DNA from: Hyparrhenia diplandra
Taxonomy: Eukaryota; Streptophyta; Magnoliopsida; Poales; Poaceae
Length of the DNA stretch: 64,000 nucleotides
Assembly (NCBI GenBank): GCA_015847255.1
Contig: JADLZK010004553.1
Coordinates: 1 to 64,000, forward strand
Direction: 5' to 3'
Numbering within the stretch: position 1 is the first letter of the stretch; each line of letters begins with the position of its first letter. Positions 11,064 through 22,890 of this stretch are shown piece by piece. The position numbers and the translations under genes are program-made. The notes under the pieces were generated by a model. It was not told the origin of the DNA. It searched no databases and worked only from the letters and a program-made list of their open reading frames with translations.

Positions 11064-11352
11064 GTACTCTCTAATTCTCTATCCAAGTTAGTAGAAGAAG
11101 TCATTTTGAACAAGATATGAGTTAAACGTTAAGAATATAAACCATGAATAACTTTTATATAAGCCGTTGAGTTTTGGGAACATGCATGAAAACCGTATGA
11201 AAAAAAATTGTCTTGAAAAATGCTTCAAATGGTGGCATGGAAGAGCCTGAAACTGTATTATATTGAAGGAGAAACAGCACGCTAATTAAGCTAGGCATGC
11301 AACTCGACCAATCAAGAGAAGAGCGCACGTCTGTGTCCCAATGACAACTCAC

Positions 11353-11823
11353 CACATCACCGCGCGATATGCCGAAGCCGGTGGCCAGCGCGGCCGCCAC
11401 GCTGACACAGCGCTGCCGCACCTCCCTCCACGTGTGCTGGTGCCTCTCGCCGTACACCACCGCGGTGCGGTCGCCGTAGACCGCCGCCGCGCGCTCAATG
11501 AAACTTAGCGGCGACAGCGGCACGTAGTTTGCCGGGCAACGCACCGTGCCGGCAGCCTCTGCGCCGTCCTCTTCCTGCAGGAGCTCCGCCGGCACGGGCT
11601 CGGACCCGTCGCGTGGCGGCGGAGAGAACTTATTAGTATGTGTAATCGCGCGAGCGACGGCGGCATGGCTACGGTAACTCGAGAGCAATGTTGATTGGTA
11701 CGGATAGCGGAGCTGATGCTGCAGATTTGCTGCGTTGCTGCTGTTGCTGTGGTGAAATGATCTATTACGGAGCACAACCGCACCCATGCCCGACATCCCC
11801 TGCAATGCTGCTGATGATGCCAT
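11353..11823 (-). CDS. exon 1 of the acyl-activating enzyme gene
   Basis: Open for 157 codons. The N-terminal ~80 residues are Ser/Arg/His-rich with few acids, which would suit an organelle-targeting leader. The family's conserved start follows (CPANYVPLSPLSFIERAA, then YGDRTAVVYG and a TWREV motif). A longer frame upstream to 11850 starts with GTG and has no ATG. Exon 1 is intact, in contrast to exon 2. Confidence 0.7.
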
Positions 11824-11916
11824 AGCAAGAGCACAATATGCTGCCCGCACAACCGTTTATTGCTCTAAACGGAGATGCTGAAATAGGTTTTATAGTCAGA
11901 GTAGCGTCGTGGTGGT

Positions 11917-12090
11917 CTATAAAACACGGATACTTCAGGAAACACGCGTATCGCTTATCCGTTACGTTTCGGGGATATGCGCCCGATACAGAGTATCGGA
12001 TTTTTTATTATTTTACAATATTCAGATATGGATTGCCGATACGTATCAGCGTGGCGATACGCGTATCTGCGGTTGTGGATACGGCCCAGC
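11917..12090. repeat. GATAC-rich repeat upstream of the acyl-activating enzyme exon 1
   Basis: CTATAAAACACGGATAC followed by many CGTATC/GATACG units in both orientations, ending near GTGGATAC. It is related in word content to the 931-1098 element but has no clean terminal repeat on the right. It lies about 100 bp upstream of the minus-strand ATG at 11823, so it is in the likely promoter or leader of that gene. Confidence 0.45.
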
Positions 12091-12197
12091 TCAACAACAG
12101 CCCAACAAACAGCCAGCTGATATTCCTCTGTCCCCGTCGTCCTAAACTAATCCTCGCACACGCCGCATCCCGTCGCAATCATGGTGGAAGCACAATG

Positions 12198-12434
12198 AGA
12201 GCAAGTAGGCTGTAAGCCGGCTAAATGCTGATGTGGAGGAGAGAAGGGATGAGAGAGAGGAGGAGCGGGCTGTAAGCTTACAGCCGGCTTGGGCATAAGA
12301 ACCAAGAAACTATGAGAGATAGACAGGTGGGCCCTGTATTAATTAGAAAGAGTCAACTATTGTATGAGTGGGCTGGGAGAAGGCTGTAAGGAACTTTACA
12401 GCCGACTTGTTAGCTGTATTATAATACTTGCTCT
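12198..12434. mobile_element. MITE with AGAGCAAGTA ends
   Basis: Begins AGAGCAAGTA (12198-12207) and ends TACTTGCTCT (12425-12434), an exact 10-bp inverted repeat. The interior repeats GGCTGTAAG / CTTACAGCC in both orientations. Non-coding, 237 bp. I could not identify a target duplication. Confidence 0.65.
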
Positions 12435-12439
12435 GATAG

Positions 12440-12797
12440 ACAACTGCCAACTCCTATCCACTCCCACCGTGCCACCATGATTAGCTACGACAAAGTAGCT
12501 TGGTAAGCTAGGATCGGAGCGAATAGATCGGGGGCAGGGGGGCGAAGCTAATGACAGCTTAATCATTAATATAGCGTAAGGCTTGGTAAGGGCGTCCGCA
12601 ATGAAGCCGTCGACTTGGCGGGGGGGCGAAGACGACATTCATCACTTTAATTAGCAAGTATTTATATAGTCAAAGTAGCGTGGAGGTGAAATCGCAATCG
12701 CCGCTTTGCAACTGCCAACTCCTATCCACGATCAACATGACTAACTACGACAAAAGCTTGGTAAGGGCGTCCGCAATGAAGCCGTCGACTTGGTCAG
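12440..12797. repeat. local imperfect direct duplication
   Basis: CAACTGCCAACTCCTATCCA occurs near 12440 and 12709. CTTGGTAAGGGCGTCCGCAA with the following AGCCGTCGACTTGG occurs near 12583 and 12757. The order is the same in both copies, so a segment of about 180-270 bp was duplicated and has since diverged, or two related MITEs sit side by side. Confidence 0.5.
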
Positions 12798-13262
12798 CTC
12801 AGCTGGACGTGAGATGAATAAAAATAAGAAAGCAAGCTTTCACATGCAAATATAGAAAGCATCGAGAGAGGCATTAGCGAAAGCAAGCTTTCACTTATTG
12901 TTTCGGAAAGGGTGCGAGATTGTATGCAAGCGCTAGCGAGTTCATTATCCACTCTTATCTCTCCTCCACGTTAGATTTTTTTACCTAGTCAGCGCCCAAA
13001 TAGTTAGCCCAAATCTCTTGTTGGGACACCCTAACTAAAGCGAGCTATTATAATTTTCGAAAATGCTCATCATATTTTTTTATCAAAAAGAGTGACCATG
13101 ACACCGTGTAGCACGATCCACATGTCGGTCATCAATGCCATGGGCACTGGCAGCTACCAACCGTTATAGAAAATCCAATAATCATCTTGATTTAACGTTT
13201 CCATGAGGCAACAGGTGCGCATTAAAATTCTATCTGGGTTTGCATTGATCAAAAACACTGTA

Positions 13263-13492
13263 CTCCCTCCGTATCACTATTAGAAGACTTTTAGGACAGC
13301 GATACAGTTGTCTTTTCTATAAAAATATTTATTGAAAACTTATATATGTATTTTTTTTTTATGAAAGTAATTTTTAAGACAAATCTATTAATATGATTTT
13401 CACATGATCAAACTCAACGACATAAAAGTTATGGTTATGATTTTCACCAAACACGTTTTCCAAAACATCATCTAATAGTAATATGGAGGGAG
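13263..13492. mobile_element. Stowaway MITE
   Basis: A 230-bp unit with ends CTCCCTCCGTATCACTATTA and TAATAGTAATATGGAGGGAG, flanked by the TA target duplication at 13261-13262 and 13493-13494. AT-rich, non-coding. This is a textbook Tc1/mariner-derived Stowaway element. Confidence 0.9.
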
Positions 13493-13956
13493 TAGATGTC
13501 ATAGCAAGGCTAATATATAACCCAGCCATGAGTAGGATAACCATTCAGTATTCTAATATTATGGCTTCTCGCTCGATGGCTGGCTAGGAGAGTAACTTTA
13601 TTTGCGATTCAGCTAGGCGAGAAGGGAAGTGTTTGCTCCACAATCTCTCTCCAACGTGGGCCTTTTTGTGTTGACAAGGACGTTTTTTTTTTTGGCAGCT
13701 AGTACACATTACTGTACCTGCCCTTATAGCACCCATATTCCTAAATAAGCTATTTAATTAATGCGCAATCATTAAAAAAACATCCAGCATCAATAACATA
13801 TTGCGACTTTTATGTCATGGACCTATCACAAAAATAACACTGGTTTTTAATTTTCACACAGTGGTCCTTGCAGAAGGAAAATAGTTTTTGCAGTTTGGTA
13901 GTAATATGATTTTCATAGTTACAGGGATAGGATTCCATGGTTATAGGGTTAGCTTT

Positions 13957-15874
13957 TTTTTTTTTTCGAAGGGGCGGCAAAAGCTTTGCCGCATTTTTGT
14001 TAGACGAAAAAAGAAAAACAAAGTTTTACAACTATTTACAACTCTCGGCTACCATCCACTCCACTCGGCCTGCACCAACACGGATGTAAAAACAAGAAAA
14101 ACCAGGAGAACAAACCCACAATCCGTGGAAAACCAGAAAAAACACCGTAAAAAAAACTATGATGTTGATTCTCCATTTGTAACACCATCATCTATGATGT
14201 TGATTCTCCATTTGTTGGATACATTGCTCCTTCCATATCTTGTATTGCCATGATTTCATCAATACTGATGTAAACCATCCGTGAACCATTGCTTGATGAG
14301 CTTTGTGAATGGTCCACGTGGAAAATCTGCATTTTTGTTCCGAAAATCTGCATTTTTGTTCCGCCTTTGCTTTCCAAATAGGCGTGTAAACTGGATTTGA
14401 TAAGCGGTCTTTGTGGAGTACTCTCCATCTCCTCTGTCCATCTCCACCGAATTGAGACAGGCACCGATTCGTCCCTTGTCACTTCGCTTATGGCTTCCCA
14501 CAGTTTAATGTATTCACGCACTTCATCGCCTGTAGATGGTGGATAGATATGATCAATCCATTTATCATTCTTCAAAGCCTGGTACACGGTTATTTTTTTT
14601 TCTTTTAGACTTCGCATAAAGCAGAGGCGCTATAGATTTGGGGCTGCTTCCGTTGATCTAGCTTGATACCCAAAATGGTGCCAGCTTTCCATCACCAACA
14701 GTAACCGTGGTGGATGCATAGAACAAGTCTCGATCGACATTGTCGCAGGGCACTTCTAAATCCACCCATGCTCGATCCCTTTGTTTCCACTGGAACCATA
14801 GCCACCGAAGTATGAGTGCACGAGAGAATCTATCGAGGTCTAAAATCCCTAGCCCACCTTTCTTCCTCGGTAAACATGTAGTTGGCCAATTTATGAGTGA
14901 GTGGCCTCCACTAACCTTCTCTGGTGTTTCTCCTTTCCATAAGAAGCTTCTTCTGATAAGGTCAATTTGCTTGATCATCCACTTTTGTGATTGGAATACG
15001 GTCAAGTGGTAAATTGGCACACTTGAAAGTACAGATTTAACAAGTGTCTCTCTTGCGGCTGATGACAACAAACGGCCCTGCCACCCTGGCAGCCTTGCCC
15101 CGATCTTATCTATCAATGGCTGAATTTCTATTCTTCGCAATCTTTTGTTCCCAAGTATTTTCCGGGAAGTTTTTGACTGTGCCGGGAAAGTTTTGCACTA
15201 TGTTATTGACCATTGTAGCTTCCATTCGGATGGGGAAAATCTCAGTTTTGTACATGTTTATTCTCAGACCAGAGCAGTCTCCAAACAAAAGTAAAATCTT
15301 TTGCAATCTTGCCAATTCTACCGCTGATGGGTGAGCAAACAGTGCAGCGTCATCCGCATAAAGAGAGCATCTCAGTCTCGCCTTTGACGGTAAAATATGA
15401 TGCAATAGTCCTTGTGAAGCTGCTTGCTCAATTATCCTTTGCAACGGGTCAATTGCTAAGATGAATAACATTGGTGACAGCGGGTCGCCTTGTCTCAGTC
15501 CTTTTGCATGTTTAATGTTCCTCATTGTCCTTCCATTTATGATTATTTTGGACGTCGATGTCCCCAGGATCGAGGATATCCAATTGCGCCACTTTGTGCT
15601 GAACCCCAATGCCGTTAGCACCTCCAAGAGATATTGCCATCCCACACAATCGAAAGCTTTGGAGATGTCCAACTAGATGAAGAGGGCACTTAATTTGTCT
15701 TTTTTTATGTAGCGCCTGAATGACTCTCTGCACGTAAAGAAAGTTGTCATGTATACATCTTTTCTTAATGAAAGCGTTTTGTGCCTGAGAGACTAGTCGG
15801 TTTAGTTGTGGCGCCAGCCGTGTTGCGAGGATCTTTGTGATGACTTTCACAAGACTGTTAATCAAACTTATAGG
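13957..15874 (-). mobile_element. 5'-truncated LINE (L1-type) with 13-bp target duplication
   Basis: Identical 13-bp repeats TAGGGTTAGCTTT flank the unit at 13944-13956 and 15875-15887. The 3' end on the minus strand is an A run next to the left repeat. Reading the minus strand, ORF2 begins abruptly in the middle of the reverse transcriptase (PISLINSLVKVITKILA) and continues through the palm motif LYADDAALF and GLRQGDPLSP. It then reaches the LINE C-terminal region (LPGWQGRLLSSAARETL, then KGGLGILDL). Frame is lost near 15510, 15110 and 14650, so it is inactive. A 21-bp unit repeats exactly in tandem at 14321-14341 and 14342-14362. Confidence 0.92.
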
Positions 15875-15887
15875 TAGGGTTAGCTTT

Positions 15888-16959
15888 GGAATTCTAGTTT
15901 TTCTGGTTATAATAATATGTTTTATATATAGATGCAAGCTGGTTTATTTTGTCGTAGATTTGGCTGGTGTGTTAAACTCTTTGTTTGCGTTGGTACGTAC
16001 GTAGAGGCATAATAAACTAGTGCTTAATTGAAGCATTGTTACTTAGACATGGCTTTCGATCACCTAATTGGCATGCAAAGTACACAACATATAGGGTGGT
16101 AATGTGCCCGATGGTCACAGTTTGTAACACTTGTAAACATTGACTACCTAATAAAATAGTATACATTATATGATGCATGCTACTCTTACAAAAAACACTC
16201 CTATCAGTCTGCATTTTCGAAATAGAATTATGCAGTTCCATGTCCATACTCCGTATTCGTCCAAACCTCCTCAAATGTTGTACCAGGTCTGCTGGAAGTC
16301 TTTTGAGTTCAGTGTAGATAATACTGTACCTGCATTCACATGTTGTATTCAGCAACAAAAGGCAATTCACTACCTGCATATGCTGAATCTTGTACTTTGA
16401 TGAAAGACAATTCAATACTTGCATTTAGAGCCGAAAAATCACCTCACGATTGAACATCTAGGGGACACCTGACTGCCTGAGTTGTTCATCGTGCCTCCTG
16501 GCCACCCGGCGTCCTGCTTTGGGCACCCAATGTGGCCATCTGGCCCTAGGGCGCCCCATAAGGCAACAGGGCGTCTTCAGGCCCATGCGAGCTGTGCTAA
16601 AAATTATGGACCCCAAGATTTACTAAGTTTACTAAGCGTATATTAATTTTCAGCTTTGTTTTAATTAGAAAATAAAGCAAGGCTGTATTCTATGCCCTAA
16701 AACGTGGCCTTGTAGCTTCTGAGTATGACTCGTCCTTCCATCATAGTCTCCCTTCATGAGGCCGAGGCGGAGAGCAGAGTGACCGGCGTCGGCGATTCTA
16801 ATTTTCTCGTACCCCTTCACCTCTGTCATGTGGATGGACTCCCTAAGTCCCTATACCTCTCCCTAGGCGACACCATCGTTCAAGGCCAGATCAGACTCCC
16901 TATACCTCACCCTAGCCGATGCCGAGGCTACGGCAGAGACAGAGATCGCCAGGTAAATT
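15888..16959. other. no gene seen
   Basis: Mixed AT-rich sequence. The minus-strand frame at about 16017-16424 shows an internal repeat (a CAACATGT/CTGCATATGCTGAA-like unit) but no recognisable domain. The last 250 bp are slightly GC-rich. Confidence 0.4.
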
Positions 16960-16999
16960 TGAAGGACCGGAAAGGCGACTAGGAGGGGGGGGGGGGGGA
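16960..16999 (-). mobile_element. relic copia LTR end, split by a later insertion
   Basis: AGGCGACTAGGAGGGGG resembles the reverse complement of the ...CCCCCTCTAGTCGCC ends seen in many grass copia LTRs. The sequence resumes at 21935 as GGGGCGGGCGGTTGAATAGG, so the two halves were once joined through the G run. Confidence 0.4.
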
Positions 17000-19900
17000 G
17001 GTAACATCCCCGATTTCCGCGAAGGGAAATCCACAGAATGAAGTATAACACGATGGTCCCCGAGGATCATTCCATCACAGTATCCGAATTACAGTCGATT
17101 ACAGAGTCAAACTTCGAATAAAAAGAATACAAATAGGAGGGTTTATAATAGTACATCGCCACTTGGCGGGAACAACCAGAGTCACACAGCATCCAGAACA
17201 GCGTCGAAGATGGAAGCTAGTTGCGGAAGCATCATCATCATCATCATCTCCAGCTTGAGCGTAGGCACGAGACCATCTAATCTTTCCAATTAGATTCACA
17301 CCGCGGATGATGTGCAGGCCATGGTCAGCACCGAATGAGCTTTGGTGGAAAATAGAAAATAAGGGATCTGGCGATCCTAATATTTGGCTGTGGTTTGCAT
17401 CCTTAGCGCATGCGAAGCAGCAAGTAGTAATATAATAATAATATTCACATTTTAAACGCGTCCCCAACATATCCCCAAAGTCCATCTCAATCACAAAGAC
17501 ACATCTCACAACTCTGGCCCGACACAGGCGACAAGACAACACCTACTCCCTGCGCCTTGCCTAACCGGGTTCTCGGCCCCCGTGCTCTCAACCGTAAATC
17601 CCCACACTCAACTACATCCGAGGTAAGAAGAGAAAACACCCTCTACTTGCCGAAAGCAAGTAACCCATGGGGTAAACCCAACAAGTAAAGCCGGCGCACA
17701 CCTTTAGGTCGCCCGGGCTCGAAGGCGGCGCACACCTTTAGGCGATCTAGGCCCAAAGTCGGATCCATGCCCGAAGGCGGGACAATACGTATTGATTTAA
17801 ACTCTGCAGAGCATGTACACAAGATCTCTCGATCACCATCATCGATGCTCTAGAAGCACCTAGGAAGATTAGGCTGCCTTCTAACTAGTACGATGCCATC
17901 CCGCCACTCACCCCAGGAAGCCCCGAGTACCACCGCACGCTTAAGATGGGGAAAGACAACACCGGGCCCATGAAGTGGTGCTGCCTACTAGAACGGAACA
18001 GGCTCGCCTTCGTCTCCGCCGACCCTAATCGCCTCACAAACCTAGCAAGTAATGGCACCGTCCTAGCTAGTCGGACTACCCGCCCCTACCCATTTTGGGG
18101 GCGAGCGATGTGTACCGGGTTCCCATATGATTCCGTCCCAACGATCTGTAAGTCCATAGGTTGACCGGACAAGACCTCTTTCGCCTTCGGCTAACGATAG
18201 CACCTTGGGGCTTCGCTCCACAAAGGCTCTCCACCCCAGAACTCCGGGAAAATCACCATGTACCCGCCACAGGTACCTGACATACAGGGGTGCCTGTGCC
18301 GCACCTCCTCGGCAAGACTCGTCTCTGCGACTCGTCAGAGATCCCGCCTACCGACTCAACCCTCACCACCACACACCCAAGACACACGCAGAATCACACT
18401 CCCCAGATGGCACAACTCAACCGTCCGGCTCATATACTCCGGCTCTCACACATATATACACGTAAGTGAAGGTAAAGCCACATAGTGGCAAGTGCAAGCA
18501 AGCAAGCAGGAGTATATAAGTGCGAGCGCAAAGCTGGGTGATTTGGTGGATGGGTTTCAATCAAGGCATATCAGGCTCAGGCAAAAGCATGCATCCATAT
18601 ATACTAGCAAATGAGTAAAGTAAAAGCGCTAGCATATCTATTTGCAATGTCTAAATAAGATTCTCTAAGTAAAAGTGCTGCCATGACACCTGCGATGTCG
18701 AGGAAGTAGTGGTACTAGTCTCCATCACTTGGTGTAGTCGTACGTCGGGGTCTCCTCCTCCTGGGTCGACTCCACTCCGGGACTGAAACGTATCGTAGAG
18801 TCGCGATAAGCGACTCCTATAGAAGTCCACAAAGAAGCAACAATATCCAAAAAGATCCAAATGCACTCATAGACAACCCTATGACGTAGAGCTTGAATTT
18901 AGAAAAATTTGGACTCTTGTTTCATAATTTTCCGACATCGTATGAATATTCTATGAATTTCCTTAGTTCAATTCATATTCTAAAAATGGAAAAAGGCTGG
19001 GTAAACCAGGGATCGACACGTGGCAGATCCTGGCTGGCTGCGCTGACGTCAGCGTGACGCCAGCAGAGGCGGGGCTGTGGCAAATTGACTGACAGGTGGG
19101 GTCCATCGGTGCGGTCACTGTCATGTGGGACCCAGTCAACGGTCAACGATGACTGGGCCAGGTATGGGCCGAGATGGGCCGGATATGGGCCGCCCGGCCC
19201 AGACACGTGTCGGTCTCTGAGGTCTGCCACGTGGTTACGTTGGGCTCCAAACGGGCCGGTGCCGAGTGCGGCGCGTGTGTGCGGGGCTGGTCCACGGTGG
19301 ACTCGTGGCTTTGGTCCATAGACCACTGGGCGGTCTACGGTGGACCACGCCCATCTCCCATCTCCTCCTCATGGCTCACGCGGACCGGAGCACGGAGCTG
19401 CAGCTGGGCGTCTCCCTTCGATTCCCCATCTTCCTTTGTTTCCCTCACGGCGGCGACCGGCGACGAGGTCGCGACGGCCGCGCCTCTCGGCGGCTCTGCG
19501 GGCAACAGGAGGGCGTCTAGAGTTCGTCGAGGCGGGTCGAGCATGCCGACGTGGGTAGACGGCGGCACGGGGCGCTACGGAAAGGCCGGACGCGGCGGTG
19601 GCGGATTGGCATCGATGGCGGACGGCCGCGCGGCTGCGGTGGTTCCAAAAGACACTAAAACGGACGATTGTCTTGATTGGGCTCAGGCACAAGGCGGAGC
19701 ACGGCTCCGGCGACCAAAGGCCACGGGCGGCGTCCCGCGACGCGGCTACCACGCACGGTGGCGCCACAAGCTGCGGCACGGCGGCGTCGGACTTGCCCAA
19801 AGAAGGGCCTTTTCCTCCTACTGGTTGGACGGCTAGGCTCGGCGTGTTACGGTGGGGGGTCGACGGCGCACTCGCGCCGAAAGGCGACCGGAGTCGATGG

Positions 19901-21934
19901 GAACGTCGGGCGAGGCGGGTGTGCTCGAGGAGCAACCGCACCGTGGCGAGATTCCATGCTAGGGCTTCGAGGCTCCTACGGATACTGAGAGGAGGCGGAT
20001 TCACACGTCCCACGTCACGGCGGACATCGTGATGGCGGTCTGTGTGAGTTCTTGGCCGGGTTAGGCTGGAACGGGCGGCGGCAGGGTGACTGGGCCATGG
20101 CGGTTCGCGGCCACGACCGCTTGGGGTCTCCGGTGGAAGGCGCGGTGGTTATGGTCCCTAGATCCCAAAGGCGCGGCTTTCCGGTGTTCCACGGTGAGGC
20201 GGGACGCAGCGTCCCTACGGTCCGTTGACCTTCTAGGGCCCTCTATCGGCCGGAACGGGTGGTGGCGGCCATGGCGGTCTCGCCATGGCATCCATGGCCG
20301 TGTGCGGGTTCAGCGCCGGCGTTCCCGAGCACAAGGTGCCCAGCAAGGCCGTGCTTTGGCTCGCGCGTGTGCGCGCGGACGTGTGGTGCTCGTATGGCAG
20401 CAATAGGTGGCACCTTGGCTCCTCAAATTGGAGAACGCAGGCGGCGCGGGCGTGAGCGCACCCTCGACGGCAAGATGGGTCCGCGGGCAAGGCGGGGTGC
20501 TCACCAGGGTGTCCACGGCGCCCGGGCGGCGTGGGCAACAGCGCGTGAGGCCGTGGCGGCGGAGGCGATGCCGTGCCGGCGGCTGCGCGCGGTAGGCCGA
20601 TCGGGGCGGCGACCTCCACTCCGGCGACTCCGCTCGCGGTTGGTGCGGTGGCGGCGTCCGGGCGGAACTCGGCTCGGCTCGCGGTTTCGTGGTGGCACAG
20701 GATCGGCACCGGGGCTTCGTCCTCATCGCAGCTCGGCACCGCGCGCTCGTCATGGCGGCAATGGCGTACGACGAAGATGTCACGGATAGCGGCCCGGTGG
20801 CGCTCGGCTCCGACTCCCTCTCTTCTCCTTCCTCCCCTTTCCTCCTTCTCCCTCTTCTTCTCTCGGCTCTTGGCAGGTGGGTGGTGACAAGGCAAAGGCC
20901 ACCAGCGGCGGCGCGATGGGTAGAAACCCTAAGGCTCCCAAGGGGGCTCTTTTATAGGGCGGCGGCATCCATGGGCCCGGAGGGGAACGGCCGATCGGGC
21001 GGAGCCCGATCAGATGGTGCACGGCGCGGATGGGACGTGCGGCTGGGAATACGGGGCTACGTGGCCCGTTCTCCGCCGCGGCATACTTGAGTTCAAACAC
21101 CGGTCAGGCCCGGCGTCCGGGGGCGGCGATGATGCACGGTGGCAGGGGGAACAGCGCCAACTTTACCTCTCGCAAAGGAGGTGATTTTGGGCGTCCGTGT
21201 TCCCGCGCCACCGGGCCTGGCGGTGTGGCAACGCGGGCGCATCCTCCCTTGGCGCGTAGCGGGGACGGGCGATGCGGGCGCGTGCGGCGCGGGCGTCCTC
21301 GGCCCGGGCGCGGCGGGCGGCAGGTAAGAGAGAAGCAAATGACAGGTGGGGCCTCGGGCCCACGCGTTAGCGGCTGGCGTGAGAGGGACGAGGGAAAAGA
21401 CGGTGTTGCCCTCGGTTAAGTGCAGCTTGGGCGCGGTGGCGACATTGGGCCGCGCCCTGAGCGGCTCGGCTGCTGGGTTTGGCTTTGTGGGCTAGCTAGT
21501 TGGGCCACCAGGCCGAAATGGCATTTCCCAATCTCTTTTATTCTTAAGCCTTTCCTATTTCCCTTCTTATTTCTTTTCTACTCTAATCTATACCATGGGC
21601 ACCTTATGTGCATATGCATGTGTTGCCAACATACATACACTTTGGGAGGTCCACTAGGGGTCTTTAGGGTTTAGGGAAACCATGTCCAAGGGTTGGCAAC
21701 AAGAGGGTTATTATAAAAACATAGGGATTGATTTTATTAGCATCACATAAAATCAAAAGAACTCCAACTCAAGCATGGTTGATTAAAATGCAAAATGCCC
21801 AACAAAATTTTAATAGGTGCTACTTGTGCAACTAGGGTATGTCTTCCTACATGACATATCATCATTCATGGGTTATTTAAGAAAAATTTTTGTTGGTTGC
21901 AATTTTTAGGTTTCGAAAATTCCGGGTTGTTACA
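17000..21934 (-). mobile_element. 4.9 kb solo LTR (gypsy-like)
   Basis: The right end, read on the minus strand, starts TGTAACAACCCGGAATTTTC. The left end finishes CGGGGATGTTAC, with the final CA altered to CC. Flanking 5-mers are GGGGA (16995-16999) and GGGGG (21935-21939), consistent with a 5-bp target duplication in a G run. No primer binding site, polypurine tract, reverse transcriptase or integrase occurs between the ends, and the end sequence is not repeated inside, so one LTR is the simplest reading. The region 18970-21500 is very GC-rich. Long frames there on both strands are Arg/Pro/Ala-rich composition effects. Orientation follows from the TATA box at 20949-20957. Confidence 0.55.
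20949..20957 (-). promoter_or_regulatory. candidate LTR TATA box
   Basis: CTATAAAAG on the minus strand, followed by a GGGAGCC...AGGGTTTC leader. It lies about 980 bp from the TG end of the solo LTR, a reasonable U3 length. Confidence 0.5.
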
Positions 21935-22540
21935 GGGGGGGCGGGCGGTTGAATAGGAGCCTCAATAATTCTTTGATCTTTTGATAACTTAGTACTTCAC
22001 AACCCCAAGAACCAAAGATCTCTCCAAGAAACGAGTAACAAAACACAAACCGGTAGCTAGGTGCTAAACGCGAAGTATTTGATGCTCATAAGACTTGGCG
22101 GAGAGAGATGGAAGCAAGGGTACACAAGATCGATAAAAAATAGCACAAGATAGTGCATAGAGCGAGTATGGAGGAAAAAAAAACTACCATATGGTGTCCA
22201 AAAACTATGAAAGTTTTTCCCTAGCTTCTATACACCATGGGTAACATCTCCACAAAGTTTCAGCTCCAAACTCAAAAGTTTGAATTCGGACCTGTTTGGG
22301 TTTCGCGTCCAATATTTGCAAGATGCTCGCATGAGAAAAATCGCCATGAACACAAATCTACTCAAATCTCGATCAAATCGAATCCAACCGCCATCAATTT
22401 TTTACTAGATCAATCTGAGTTAGTGGAGATGCTATACCATGAAAATCATCTCACTTTGCCAAGTAAATCAACGGGAATTTCAAATCACGTTTCAAAAATG
22501 AAGAACACGCATTTAGGCTCCTCGGTCGTTTCCTCGGGAT
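21935..22540. mobile_element. continuation of the relic copia element
   Basis: Starts with GGTTGAATAGGAGCC just after the G run, the expected continuation of the LTR piece at 16960-16999. No coding domain remains. The right boundary is uncertain. Confidence 0.35.
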
Positions 22541-22890
22541 GACTTCGGGGGGCACCGCCGCCCGAGCGACCCCCTCCCGACGCCCGGCCGCCGCCACCGG
22601 TCCTCCGGCGGCGGGGGGGCGGAGGCCAGCGAGGGAAGCGCTCAACAAGGTGTTTCCGGTACCACCCCCTCCTCCCGGTATTCCCCCGTGCTCACCTCTC
22701 CCCCCCTCCCCCTCCCGCCCCTCCCACCTTCTCTCTGGCGACCCACGGCCGGCGGAGCGGCCGATCCCGCCCCTACATGGCGGATCCGCCCCCGACGGCC
22801 GGGTCCACTCCCTTCGTTGTCGAAGTTAGCGGGCGCCACCGGGCGGGCGGACCTAGGGTTTCAGGGCGCCGGCGCCGGCGGTCCAGTGTC
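22541..22890. other. GC-rich segment, no gene supported
   Basis: Pro/Arg-rich frames on both strands and no recognised domain. It directly abuts the Sirevirus 5' LTR at 22891 and might be a gene leader or older repeat. Confidence 0.4.

Larger units (their letters stand above)
8919..11352 (-). other. 2.4 kb repeat-filled intron of the acyl-activating enzyme gene
   Basis: Bounded by GTGAGT (donor at 11352) and ACGCAG (acceptor at 8919). No coding content is recognised inside. It is expanded by AT-rich Stowaway-like relics and the element at 10090-10592. Confidence 0.6.
7486..11823 (-). pseudogene. acyl-activating enzyme (AMP-dependent CoA ligase), frameshifted
   Basis: Two exons on the minus strand. 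Exon 1 is 11353-11823, starting at the ATG in MASSAALQG and ending at donor GTGAGT. Exon 2 runs from an acceptor at 8919-8920 to a TAG at 7486-7488. The phase is preserved across the intron. Visible motifs are the AMP-binding loop YTSGTTARPKG, the YGLTETYGP motif, the GDLAVRHPDGYIQIKDR hinge, GGENISSIEVE, and the C-terminal catalytic-Lys region PKTSTGKTQK. The family (plant AAE/butyrate-CoA ligase-like) activates carboxylic acids to acyl-CoA through an acyl-adenylate. At least six single-base frame changes occur in exon 2, near 8740, 8390, 8045, 7935, 7715 and 7510, so no full protein is made from this sequence as given. A peroxisomal C-terminal tripeptide is not seen. Most changes lie in short G or A runs, so sequencing error is a real alternative to true decay. 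Confidence 0.8.

Noticed and set aside
19174..20895. Several 140-220-codon frames on both strands
   Set aside because: All lie in the GC-rich part of the solo LTR, overlap each other in many frames and show no motif.
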